Source of the DNA: Nitrospirillum pindoramense
GTDB taxonomy: Bacteria; Pseudomonadota; Alphaproteobacteria; Azospirillales; Azospirillaceae
DNA: 64,000 nucleotides
Reading direction: 5' to 3'
Assembly: GCF_007827955.1 (NCBI RefSeq)
Contig: NZ_VITR01000005.1
Span: 248,001-312,000 of the forward strand
Every line of letters begins with the position of its first letter. The first letter of the stretch is position 1. Positions 36,325 through 45,213 of the stretch are shown here, one piece after another. Position numbers and translations under genes: made by a program. Under the pieces are notes generated by a model, which saw only the letters and a list, made by a program, of their open reading frames with translations, had not been told where the DNA came from and did no database searches.

Positions 36325-37491
36325 ATGATGATGAACACCGCCCCTAAGACCACCGCCCGCCGCCGGAGCTGGATGCTGGGCACCGCCGTCGTGGCCCTGG
36401 CGGCCATCGGCATGGTGTCGGCCCCGCACTTGGCCAGCGGCACCAAGGCGCCGCCGGAAACGCGACCCCAGGCACCGTTGCAGGTGAAGATCACCACGCC
36501 CAAGCCGGTGAAGTCATCCGATGGCCTGCTGTTGCCGGCCCAGACCCAGGCCCTGACCGAGTATACCGTGTACGCCCGAGTCTCCGGTTATATCGGCAAG
36601 CGCCTGGTGGACATCGGCGACATGGTCAAGGCGGGCCAGACCCTGGCCGTGATCGAGGCGCCCGACCAGGACCAGCAGTTGATGCAGGCGCGCGCGGCGC
36701 AGCATCAGGCTGAAGCCAACCTGGCGCTGGCCAAGTCCAACTACGGCCGGTCGAAGTCCCTGCTGGGCGATGGCTGGGTGACGCGTGAGACCTATGACAC
36801 CCGCGAATCCGCCCTGAACGCCGCCCAGGCCGACCTGGAGTCCGCCATCGCCAACGTCAAGCGGCTGGAACAGCTGACCGCCTACAAGACGGTGACGACG
36901 GCCATCGACGGCATCATCACCCAGCGCCTGGTGGAGCAGGGCGATCTGGTGGTGGCCGACGCCAGCAGCGGCAAGGCGCTGTACCAGGTGTCGCGCCAGG
37001 ATCACCTGCGCCTGGTCATCGACGTGCCCCAGGGCCAGGTGCCCGCCGTGGCGGTGGGCACCCCGGTGGACGCCAGCTTCGTGGAGTTCCCGGGCCGTAC
37101 CTTCCCCGCCAAGGTGGTGCGCATCTCCCACGCGGTGGACAGCACCAGCGGCACCATGCGGGTGGAGGCTGACCTGCCCAACACCGACCTGACCATCCCG
37201 GCCGGCATGCGCGGCAACGCCCGTTTCCCGCAGGCCGGCGCCCAGGTCCTGGCCCTGCCGGTGAACACCATCGTGACCCGGCCGGACGGCAAGCGCGTCG
37301 CCGTGGTCGATGGCGAGGGCAAGGTGCGCTTCCACGCCGTGACCCTGGGCCGCGAATTCAACACCACCGTCGAGGTGGTGGGCGGGGTCAGCGACAAGGA
37401 CCGCGTGGTGCTGAACCCCAACACCATGCTGAACGACGGAGACGCCGTGACGGTGGCGGAAGACGCGCCTAAGGACGCGGGCGCCAAATAG
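36325..37491 (+). CDS. RND efflux periplasmic adaptor
   Basis: About 388 residues with an N-terminal anchor or signal helix ('SWMLGTAVVALAAIGMVSAP'). Membrane-fusion features follow: lipoyl half-motifs ('VYARVSGYIGKRLVDIGDMV', 'TTAIDGIITQRLVEQGDLVV'), a coiled-coil hairpin rich in Ala, Gln and Glu, and a barrel domain ('VSRQDHLRLVIDVPQGQVPA'). TAGGAG at 36315-36320 can serve three tandem ATG codons at 36325, 36328 and 36331; 36328 has the best spacing (7 bases). It starts 13 bases after the permease stop. No outer-membrane channel gene follows. Confidence 0.9.
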   Translation: MMMNTAPKTTARRRSWMLGTAVVALAAIGMVSAPHLASGTKAPPETRPQAPLQVKITTPKPVKSSDGLLLPAQTQALTEYTVYARVSGYIGKRLVDIGDMVKAGQTLAVIEAPDQDQQLMQARAAQHQAEANLALAKSNYGRSKSLLGDGWVTRETYDTRESALNAAQADLESAIANVKRLEQLTAYKTVTTAIDGIITQRLVEQGDLVVADASSGKALYQVSRQDHLRLVIDVPQGQVPAVAVGTPVDASFVEFPGRTFPAKVVRISHAVDSTSGTMRVEADLPNTDLTIPAGMRGNARFPQAGAQVLALPVNTIVTRPDGKRVAVVDGEGKVRFHAVTLGREFNTTVEVVGGVSDKDRVVLNPNTMLNDGDAVTVAEDAPKDAGAK

Positions 37492-37515
37492 ACCCCGCCC
37501 CGGCATCAGATAAGC

Positions 37516-37548
37516 AAACGGCCGCCCTGGGGGCGGCCGTTTTTCTTT
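37516..37548 (+). terminator. Rho-independent terminator of efflux operon 2
   Basis: Twelve-bp perfect stem, AAACGGCCGCCC at 37516-37527 and GGGCGGCCGTTT at 37531-37542, loop TGG, followed by TTCTTT. It is 24 bases after the adaptor stop and nearly identical in design to the terminator at 18754. Confidence 0.92.
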
Positions 37549-37593
37549 GGCGCTGGGTGGTGCCCGCGCCAGGCATGACAGTGAAGCGGACGT

Positions 37594-37728
37594 TTACCAG
37601 GGCTCGCAGCCGTTGCACTCGATCGGCGCTACGGACGCCACCTTACGCTCAGCAGTCACATGGTTGCTAGCATAAATGCCGATACCAGCGAGGATCAGGC
37701 AAGCCGCAGCGATCTTCTTGAAAGACAT
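37594..37728 (-). CDS. Small exported or membrane-anchored peptide, 44 residues, with Cys-x-x-Cys
   Basis: The start MSFKKIAAACLILAGIGIYA gives a positively charged head and one hydrophobic helix (about 6-20). A short polar stretch ends in ECNGCEPW with Cys38 and Cys41. GGGGGA lies about eight bases before the ATG at 37728. The hydrophobic core could be a signal peptide or a membrane anchor, leaving a tiny periplasmic tail with a CxxC pair. I do not recognise a family. It stands alone, convergent to efflux operon 2. Confidence 0.55.
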   Translation of the reverse strand: MSFKKIAAACLILAGIGIYASNHVTAERKVASVAPIECNGCEPW

Positions 37729-37908
37729 CACTTTTCCCCCATCATAGCGCCGTCCGGAACCATCCCGGCGGCAGGCGGGAAACTTGGTGAGCAAGCACTG
37801 TGCCAACTTCGCGGCCATCTACCATCAGGACAGTTTCCAGGTCCAAAAACGGCAAGCCATTGTTAATCCGTTAAGATTTGGGCTATTAGGGAAATGGCGC
37901 CACAGTCT

Positions 37909-37930
37909 TAGGCAATATTATTGTTGCCTA
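37909..37930 (+). promoter_or_regulatory. Inverted repeat in AT-rich region before the binding-protein gene
   Basis: TAGGCAA (37909-37915) and TTGCCTA (37924-37930) are perfect reverse complements with an 8-base AT-rich spacer. It lies within a 280-base gap between divergent genes and about 80 bases before the plus-strand start. It is operator-like by form only. Confidence 0.4.
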
Positions 37931-38008
37931 CCGGTAATAACGTCTCTTGGCGAGTAGGCAGAAATGACCCATCCTATCGTCCATTTCCATCACCTGGGGG
38001 CCTGAGCC

Positions 38009-38776
38009 GTGGGCGCCACCGCGAGTTTAATTGGCAGCTTGCTCTTAAGCGTTATCGCGAGTGGCACGGCCTTATCCGGGGTGACGGATCAGCCCAGCGG
38101 AAAACCGGTCATCCAGTTCCTCTACCCGGACGTAGGTCCCTTCCTGCAGGGCACGTCAGATGGCGAGGCAGTAAAAGGTCCAATCGCCCGCAGGGTTGAA
38201 ACCCTGGCCTCATTGGCCGGATATGAAATCAGCTGGCTTGGGCCCATTCCCCGTAACCGCATTTTGGCGGACTTGCAGGACGGTCGCGCAGCCTGTACGC
38301 CGAACGTGATCAAAACACCGGATCGGGAAGCTCGGTTCAAGTTCACCAGTCCACTATTCCCCGGCGCCGATTGGCTTGTGATTACCCGCAAGGGCGAGGA
38401 CTGGATCCGATCCTATCCCACGTTCCAAAGCCTTATCAGGGACCCTTCCCGGGTTTATGGCAACATGTTGGGCGCGTCAAAGGGACCTGAACTTGATCGC
38501 CTGGCTTCCGAGGAAGCGAACCATGTACGCCCCATCCGCGGCACCCCCGCTGACTTGGTCAAGATGGTTGCGGCCGGCCACATCGACTACACCATCGTTT
38601 CAGGTCCGGATGATGCCCAGAAGGCGGCGGTATCAGCTGGTGTAAACCCCAACGATCTCGTCATTACCCACTTCCCCGAACTGTCCGCCGTTGGCGCAGG
38701 CCGCATCATGTGCGCGGCGACGGTGAGCGATGAGGTGATCGCCGCGTTCGACAAGGCGCTGGCGAGCATGCCCTGA
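38009..38776 (+). CDS. Periplasmic solute-binding-like protein (SBP_bac_3 type), orphan
   Basis: 255 residues beginning at GTG 38009. A signal peptide is likely at 1-24 ('ASLIGSLLLSVIASGTALSG'). The rest resembles polar amino-acid binding proteins: 'FLYPDVGPFLQGTSDGEAVK', 'LASLAGYEISWLGPIPRNRI', 'ACTPNVIKTPDREARFKFTS' and 'LVKMVAAGHIDYTIVSGPDD'. No permease or ATPase gene is adjacent. It is somewhat less GC-rich than its neighbours. It is a second orphan of the same general type as the protein at 25052. Confidence 0.72.
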   Translation: MGATASLIGSLLLSVIASGTALSGVTDQPSGKPVIQFLYPDVGPFLQGTSDGEAVKGPIARRVETLASLAGYEISWLGPIPRNRILADLQDGRAACTPNVIKTPDREARFKFTSPLFPGADWLVITRKGEDWIRSYPTFQSLIRDPSRVYGNMLGASKGPELDRLASEEANHVRPIRGTPADLVKMVAAGHIDYTIVSGPDDAQKAAVSAGVNPNDLVITHFPELSAVGAGRIMCAATVSDEVIAAFDKALASMP

Positions 38777-38865
38777 ACCGGCCTTTGGCCAAGACGGGTG
38801 GACGGCGGCGGCGGGGCGGCCCATAAAGACGGAACCTCTTGCCCTGCCCGGTCTTTCCCGCTGCG

Positions 38866-41094
38866 ATGACGCCCGACACATCCCCCGCCACCGATTCCGA
38901 AGCCCATACCTGGGACCCCGACCTGCTGCTGGCTATCGCCACGACGGAGGAAGGCTGCGCCACGCTGGCCCAGCTGGGACTGGTGCGCCCCAAGCAGGCG
39001 GCGGCCATGGGCCTGGTGCCCCTGCCCCTGGTGCTGCCCGACAAGGAACAGGTGTGGGTGGAGGCGGACCGGCAGGAGGAGCTGCTGGCCACCATCCAGC
39101 GGCGCGCGGCGGAGGCCGTGGCCCGGCCCGCCCTGCTGACCGCCGCCCGCCCGCCACTGCGCGAGGCGGGATTTGAGATTACCCCGGCCATCGTGCCTGA
39201 CCGCGTGCGCGTCACCCAGCGGCTGGAGGTGCGGCTGCCCAGCTTCCCCCACCCCTATCGCCTGAACGTGGACCGCACCTTTTCCGTCGGTGAGCTGTCG
39301 GACCTGGATGGCGCGGGCCTGGTGGATTTGGTCAGCACCGATGGCAAGCTGAATGGACGCCGGCGCGACGCCGAAGGCAGCCTGGCCCGCCGCTTGACGG
39401 AGATCGAGGCCGAGGTTTCAAGCGACGCCGAAGCCCTGGCCGAGATTCGGGAGCGGCTGTGGCGGGCCACCCACCACCTGACGGATGCGCCGTCGGTGCT
39501 GCGCCGCTGGGAACGGGAGGTGGCGGGCTGGGCCCAGGACCGCATCCACGCCCGTGGCCGCAGCTTCGTCGACAGCCACTTCGACCTGAAGCGCTATGAG
39601 GACCTGTTCCCCCTGGCGCGCAGCATGCCGCGCCGCCTGGTGCTGGTGGTGGGCCCAACCAATTCCGGCAAGACCCACCGCGCCATGCAGGCGCTGAAGG
39701 ACGCCCGCAGCGGCGCCTACCTAGCCCCCCTGCGCCTGCTGGCGCTGGAGATCATGGACCGCCTGAACAAGGAGGGCGTGGCCGCCAACCTGGTGACGGG
39801 CGAGGAGGAGATCCGCGTGCCCGGCGCCCGCATCACCGCCTCGACGGTCGAGATGCTGGACCCCGAGAGCCGCCTGGACGTGGCGGTGATCGACGAGGTC
39901 CAGATGCTGGCGGATGCGGAGCGCGGCTGGGCCTGGTCGGCCGCCCTGGTCGGCGTCCCGGCGGAAACGGTATTCCTGCTGGGCTCCCCCGACATCCGCC
40001 CGGTGGTCGAGCGCATGGCCCAGTATCTCGGCGAACCTTTGGAGGTGGTGGAGCTGGAGCGTAAGACGCCGCTGAAGCTGATCGACCGCCGGCTGGAGTG
40101 GAGCGATGTGCAAGCAGGCGACGCCCTGATCGCCTTTTCCCGGCGCGAGGTTCATTCCGTCCGCGAAACAATCCGCGCCAAGGGCCTGAGCGCCGCCGTC
40201 ATCTATGGCGCCCTGGCGCCCGAGGTGCGCCGGCGGGAGGCGGAGCGCTTCACCACTGGCGAGGCCGACGTGGTGGTGGCGACCGACGCCATCGGCATGG
40301 GCCTGAACCTGCCCGTGCGCCGCGTGCTGTTCACCAGCCTGGAGAAGTTCGACGGGCATGAGGTGCGCCCCCTGTCGGGATCGGAGGTGCGGCAGATCGC
40401 CGGCCGCGCCGGCCGCTATGGCAAGTTCGAGGTGGGGGAATACGGCGTGGTCGGGCGCGGCAGCCCCAACGCCCTGCGCCATATGTACAAGGCGGCGGAT
40501 GAGAAGGTGCACGCCGCCCTGTCCCTGACCCTGCGGCCCACCCGCGCCATGATGGAACGCCTGGCCACCTATGTTGGGACAGACCGCCTGGTGCCGCTGG
40601 TGGACTGCTTCGCCGCCGCCGACACCAAGGGCTCCCCCTACGCCCTGGCCGACCTGGCGCCGGTGCGCAAGATGGCGGTGGCCCTGGACGCCCGGCGCCT
40701 GGACTTCGACCGCCGCCTGACGCTGCTGTTCATGCCGGCGGACCTGGACCGCGAGACCGATGCCGACCTGGTCTATGGCATCTGCCGCGCGCTGGAGCGG
40801 GAACAGCCCCTGCTGCTGGACAACGTGGCCGGCAAGCGCATCGACAGCCTGGACGATCTGGGGTTGGAGGCGCAGTCGCGCATCTGCGACCTCTATTACT
40901 GGGCGACCCGCAAGTTCCCCACCTATTTCCCCGACCGCGAGGCCGTCACCGAACGCCGCGCCGCCGTGGCCGAGCGCCTGGCCCAGGTCCTGGCCATGCG
41001 CAGCCGCGCCCGCGCCGCCGGCGAAGGACCCAACAAGCCCAAGCCCGGTTTCAGAGGGGCGGCGCGCAAGCGCTATGGGCCCAAGCGGAAGTAG
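38866..41094 (+). CDS. SUV3-like DExH-box RNA helicase
   Basis: 742 residues resembling the mitochondrial RNA-degradosome helicase SUV3/SUPV3L1. The Walker A motif is GPTNSGKT at 263-270, the typical SUV3 form, and the Walker B box DEVQM is at 343-347. Helicase C-terminal motifs are 'VIYGALAPEVRRREAERF', 'VVVATDAIGMGLNLPVRRVL' and 'QIAGRAGRYG'. The C terminus is lysine/arginine-rich ('GAARKRYGPKRK') and may bind RNA. The first ~250 residues are a bacterial extension without recognised domain. Start: ATG 38866, with no clear ribosome site; a TTG at 38839 is possible. No exonuclease partner is adjacent. Confidence 0.88.
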   Translation: MTPDTSPATDSEAHTWDPDLLLAIATTEEGCATLAQLGLVRPKQAAAMGLVPLPLVLPDKEQVWVEADRQEELLATIQRRAAEAVARPALLTAARPPLREAGFEITPAIVPDRVRVTQRLEVRLPSFPHPYRLNVDRTFSVGELSDLDGAGLVDLVSTDGKLNGRRRDAEGSLARRLTEIEAEVSSDAEALAEIRERLWRATHHLTDAPSVLRRWEREVAGWAQDRIHARGRSFVDSHFDLKRYEDLFPLARSMPRRLVLVVGPTNSGKTHRAMQALKDARSGAYLAPLRLLALEIMDRLNKEGVAANLVTGEEEIRVPGARITASTVEMLDPESRLDVAVIDEVQMLADAERGWAWSAALVGVPAETVFLLGSPDIRPVVERMAQYLGEPLEVVELERKTPLKLIDRRLEWSDVQAGDALIAFSRREVHSVRETIRAKGLSAAVIYGALAPEVRRREAERFTTGEADVVVATDAIGMGLNLPVRRVLFTSLEKFDGHEVRPLSGSEVRQIAGRAGRYGKFEVGEYGVVGRGSPNALRHMYKAADEKVHAALSLTLRPTRAMMERLATYVGTDRLVPLVDCFAAADTKGSPYALADLAPVRKMAVALDARRLDFDRRLTLLFMPADLDRETDADLVYGICRALEREQPLLLDNVAGKRIDSLDDLGLEAQSRICDLYYWATRKFPTYFPDREAVTERRAAVAERLAQVLAMRSRARAAGEGPNKPKPGFRGAARKRYGPKRK

Positions 41095-41168
41095 GGCCCA
41101 TTAACTATAGGCTGTGCCCCATTTTATAGAATCTCTGCTAACATTTTGTTCTTAGGACATGATGCGCT

Positions 41169-42143
41169 ATGGAACACGGTGATATTCAGAAGCTATACGG
41201 GAATCATCTTTCATCGATTGTGAATTTAGTAGTTATGAAAGAACGACCCCTATTAGCGCATTATACATCATTATCTACAATGGAAAGCATCCTAAGAGGT
41301 GGGGAAATTTGGTTCTCAAATCCCCTTTTTATGAATGATTTTCAGGAAGTCCGATTTGGGTTTATCGAAGGTCGGAACATTGTCGAGAGCGAAATGCTGG
41401 CACTGGATAAAAACTTAGATCACATCGGACAGAGAGTAGCAATTTTCCTTTCTGCTTTTACGCACTATTTTAAAGATTACGAAGAGAAGCATCTATTTAA
41501 TCTGTTTATATTTTGCCTAAGTGAGTTTGATCCAGAATTCCCCGACGGCAGTCTTTCCATGTGGAGAGGCTATGGCGGTAATGGCACCGGTGCGGCTCTA
41601 GTATTCCGCACTGACTTTATCAAGATGAATGCAGATTCTCCATTTTTAATTTGTCAGGTTGCATATGGAACGGATGAATCTCGAAGGGAGAAAATTCGCT
41701 CCGTCGTGGAAATTGCCAAATCACAAGTAGCTGGAAACCTTGTTCCCAATGACAAATTATACATCCTTGCACATGAAACATTTCATGTACTCCGACTTCT
41801 TTCTTTAACATCAAAACATCGCGGATTTATGGAAGAGCGAGAGTGGCGGGTAATCTACCTTCCAGAACGAGATATACAACAACGCTGTCCCGAGTATCTT
41901 ACATATATAGTAGGTAGGAATGGCGTAGAGCCCAAACTACGTCACCCACTTAAACCGATCTCATTACCAGAGGGAACAACGTATGATTGGAATTTCGAAA
42001 ATATCGTCGACAGGATTCTTTTAGGCCCAACGCAAGCCACTCCCCTAGCAATAAAGGGCTTTAGCGGGATGCTAAAAACATTGGGCAAGGAAGAACTGAT
42101 CGGCAAGGTTCGCGCCTCAGAAATTCCTTTCCGACCAACATAG
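41169..42143 (+). CDS. DUF2971-domain protein, AT-rich and probably acquired
   Basis: 324 residues, no signal peptide. The N-terminal 'LAHYTSLSTMESILRGGEIW' with 'FSNPLFMNDFQEVRFGF' is the DUF2971 signature, followed by 'LSMWRGYGGNGTGAALVFR' and 'HRGFMEEREWRVIYLPERD'. Function is unknown. Base composition differs sharply from its neighbours: 41221-41280 holds 19 G/C of 60, against 47 of 60 at 40981-41040 in the helicase gene. The AT-rich stretch runs roughly 41100-42180 and contains just this gene. No integrase, repeat or tRNA flanks it. Such cargo genes are often found in defence or mobile islands, but that is only a hint. Confidence 0.8.
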   Translation: MEHGDIQKLYGNHLSSIVNLVVMKERPLLAHYTSLSTMESILRGGEIWFSNPLFMNDFQEVRFGFIEGRNIVESEMLALDKNLDHIGQRVAIFLSAFTHYFKDYEEKHLFNLFIFCLSEFDPEFPDGSLSMWRGYGGNGTGAALVFRTDFIKMNADSPFLICQVAYGTDESRREKIRSVVEIAKSQVAGNLVPNDKLYILAHETFHVLRLLSLTSKHRGFMEEREWRVIYLPERDIQQRCPEYLTYIVGRNGVEPKLRHPLKPISLPEGTTYDWNFENIVDRILLGPTQATPLAIKGFSGMLKTLGKEELIGKVRASEIPFRPT

Positions 42144-42176
42144 TCTAGGAAATTTACGAACCTTATCATTAGAACT

Positions 42177-42941
42177 CTAAGAAAAACTCAAAGCGTGGGA
42201 AATCTGATTGGCTGTCTCTTGCAGCGCCGGAAGGAACTCCTCCCGCAACTGCGCCTCGGTCACGCGGGAGGCGTGGGTGCTGACGTTCATGGCGGCGATG
42301 ACCGCCCCGCCCCGCCCTCGGATGGGCACGGCGATGGAGCGCAGGCCCTCCTCCAACTCCTGGTTCACCAATGCCCAGCCCTGGCCGCCGGCCTGGCGTA
42401 CGGCGGCCCTGACCGCGTCCGCCGCGATGCCCGGGGTGGCGGCCAGGATGGCGTCCAGCTCGGCATCCGGCAGGGCAGACAGCAGGACCCGCCCCATGGA
42501 GGTGCGGGCCGCCGGCAGGCGGGTGCCGATGCTGATCTCGATGGACATGATGCGCTTCATGGGGACGCGCACGACATAGACGATGTCCGTGCCGTCCAGC
42601 ACGGAGATGGAGCAGGATTCCTGCACCCGGGTCACCAGTTCCTGCATGAGGGGCTGGGCGACACCCGTCAGGGTCAGGGATGACAGATACGCCAGGCCCA
42701 GGTTCAGCACCTTGGGCCGCAGGCTGAACAGCTTGCCATCGAAGGCGACATAGCCCAAGGCGCACAGGGTATGCAGCAGGCGCCGGGCGGTGGCGCGCGT
42801 CACCTCCGCCCGTTTCGCCACCTGGGTCAGGGTCATGGGCGTGTGGGTGGCGCCGAAGGCCTCGATCACCGACAGGCCGCGCGCCAGGGCGCGCACGAAT
42901 TCGCCCCCCTCTTCCCCCGTCTCCACATCCATCTCGGTCAT
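42177..42941 (-). CDS. pcaR: IclR-family regulator of the pca branch (PcaR/PobR-like)
   Basis: 254 residues. The winged helix-turn-helix is at about 15-75 ('SVIEAFGATHTPMTLTQVAK', 'VTRATARRLLHTLCALGYV'). The effector domain follows with 'SCSISVLDGTDIVYVVRVPM', 'GTRLPAARTSMGRVLLSALP' and 'RSIAVPIRGRGGAVIAAMNV'. These stretches are typical of the PcaR/PcaU/PobR group that senses beta-ketoadipate or related aromatics. GGAGG eight bases before the ATG at 42941 sets the start; an ATG at 42959 is also possible. It is divergent from pcaF-pcaI-pcaJ and probably controls them. Confidence 0.85.
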   Translation of the reverse strand: MTEMDVETGEEGGEFVRALARGLSVIEAFGATHTPMTLTQVAKRAEVTRATARRLLHTLCALGYVAFDGKLFSLRPKVLNLGLAYLSSLTLTGVAQPLMQELVTRVQESCSISVLDGTDIVYVVRVPMKRIMSIEISIGTRLPAARTSMGRVLLSALPDAELDAILAATPGIAADAVRAAVRQAGGQGWALVNQELEEGLRSIAVPIRGRGGAVIAAMNVSTHASRVTEAQLREEFLPALQETANQISHALSFS

Positions 42942-42982
42942 CGGCCGCGCCTCCACCATGCAGGTGCCCCGCTCACGGGCCG

Positions 42983-43047
42983 TTGACAGGCCGGGGCGTC
43001 AGGTTCATTGTAATGTTCATTATACGGACATTTGTACGCTAGACGAA
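42983..43047. promoter_or_regulatory. Divergent promoter region, IclR regulator / pcaF
   Basis: On the minus strand a -10 box TATAAT (43024-43019) lies 17 bases from TTCGTC (43047-43042), a good promoter for the regulator. On the plus strand TTGACA at 42983 has TGTAAT only after 20 bases. A direct repeat GTTCATT occurs at 43003 and 43015, 12 bases apart, and TGTTC (43014-43018) pairs loosely with GGACA (43026-43030). IclR proteins of this group bind repeated 10-mers in such positions. Confidence 0.6.
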
Positions 43048-43199
43048 CAAAAAAGATGCGGCTGCCGGAAAAAAAGTAGCCGGTGACTTCCCCGGGGAGG
43101 GGACGGCCAAAGACACCCCGCGTGGATCGCCGATCAGGTGACCGCCACCAGGACGCTGGTCAGCCCCCTGCCCCCGCGATGACGGAGGAGTGCGTAGTC

Positions 43200-44405
<1,206 letters not shown>

Positions 44406-44462
44406 TCACCCCCAGGCCCTCAGCACACCGGAGCATAGCGACCACGCCCCATCTAGGGCCGC

Positions 44463-44503
44463 CGCAGGTTCCCGGGGAGCTCTGTGGACTGGAAACCGAG
44501 GAA
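44463..44503 (+). repeat. Conserved intergenic stem element, copy A (before pcaI)
   Basis: A 41-base element in the pcaF-pcaI gap that recurs at 49253-49295. Outer arms GGTTCCC (44467-44473) and GGAAACC (44491-44497) can pair at six of seven positions. The shared parts are CGCAG at the left, CCGGGGAGC inside and GGACTGGAAA, then CGAGGAA at the right. The final GAGGAA is well placed, nine bases before the pcaI ATG, to be its ribosome binding site, so folding could affect pcaI translation. Confidence 0.55.
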
Positions 44504-44512
44504 TAAGAATCG

Positions 44513-45196
44513 ATGCTAAGCAAAGTTCGTACTTCAGCCCTGGAAGCCCTGGCCGACGTCGCCGATGGCGCCACCGTCATGGTGGGCGGCTTCGGCAACG
44601 CCGGCATGCCCATGGAACTGGTGGACGCCCTGATCGAGCAGGGGTCCCGGGACCTGACGATCGTCAGCAACAACGCCGGCAACGGCACCACCGGCGTGGC
44701 GGCCCTGCTGGCGGCGGGCCGGGTGCGCAAGGTCGTCTGCTCCTTTCCCCGGCAGAGCGACAGCTTCGTCTTCGATGAGCTGTACCGCGCCGGCAAGGTG
44801 GAACTGGAGCTGGTGCCCCAGGGCAATTTGGTGGAGCGCATCCGCGCCGCCGGCGCCGGCATCGGCGGCTTTTTCACCCCCACCGGCTATGGCACGCCGC
44901 TGGCCGAGGGCAAGGAGACGCGCGTCATCGACGGCAAGGGCTATGTCCTGGAATACCCCATCCACGCCGACGTGGCCCTGATCAAGGGCCGGCTGGCCGA
45001 CCGTTGGGGCAACATGGTCTTCCGCAAGACCGCACGCAACTTCGGCCCCATCATGGCGTCCGCCGCCAAGGTGTCGGTGGCGCAGGTGGAGGAGATCGTG
45101 GAGTTGGGCACCCTGGATCCGGAGACCATAGCCCTGCCCGGGATATTCGTCAGCCGCGTGGTGGCCGTGGGCAAGTCCGCCCGCGCCGCCGCCTGA
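44513..45196 (+). CDS. pcaI: 3-oxoacid (3-oxoadipate) CoA-transferase subunit A
   Basis: Alpha subunit, 227 residues, of the enzyme that moves CoA from succinyl-CoA to 3-oxoadipate before PcaF acts. Family features are 'GATVMVGGFGNAGMPMELVD', 'LTIVSNNAGNGTTGVAALLA', 'ELELVPQGNLVERIRAAGAG' and 'GGFFTPTGYGTPLAEGKE'. GAGGAA lies nine bases upstream of the ATG and is the 3' end of a repeated stem element. pcaJ follows after 17 bases. Confidence 0.93.
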   Translation: MLSKVRTSALEALADVADGATVMVGGFGNAGMPMELVDALIEQGSRDLTIVSNNAGNGTTGVAALLAAGRVRKVVCSFPRQSDSFVFDELYRAGKVELELVPQGNLVERIRAAGAGIGGFFTPTGYGTPLAEGKETRVIDGKGYVLEYPIHADVALIKGRLADRWGNMVFRKTARNFGPIMASAAKVSVAQVEEIVELGTLDPETIALPGIFVSRVVAVGKSARAAA

Positions 45197-45213
45197 GGTC
45201 AAGGAGCCAAATC

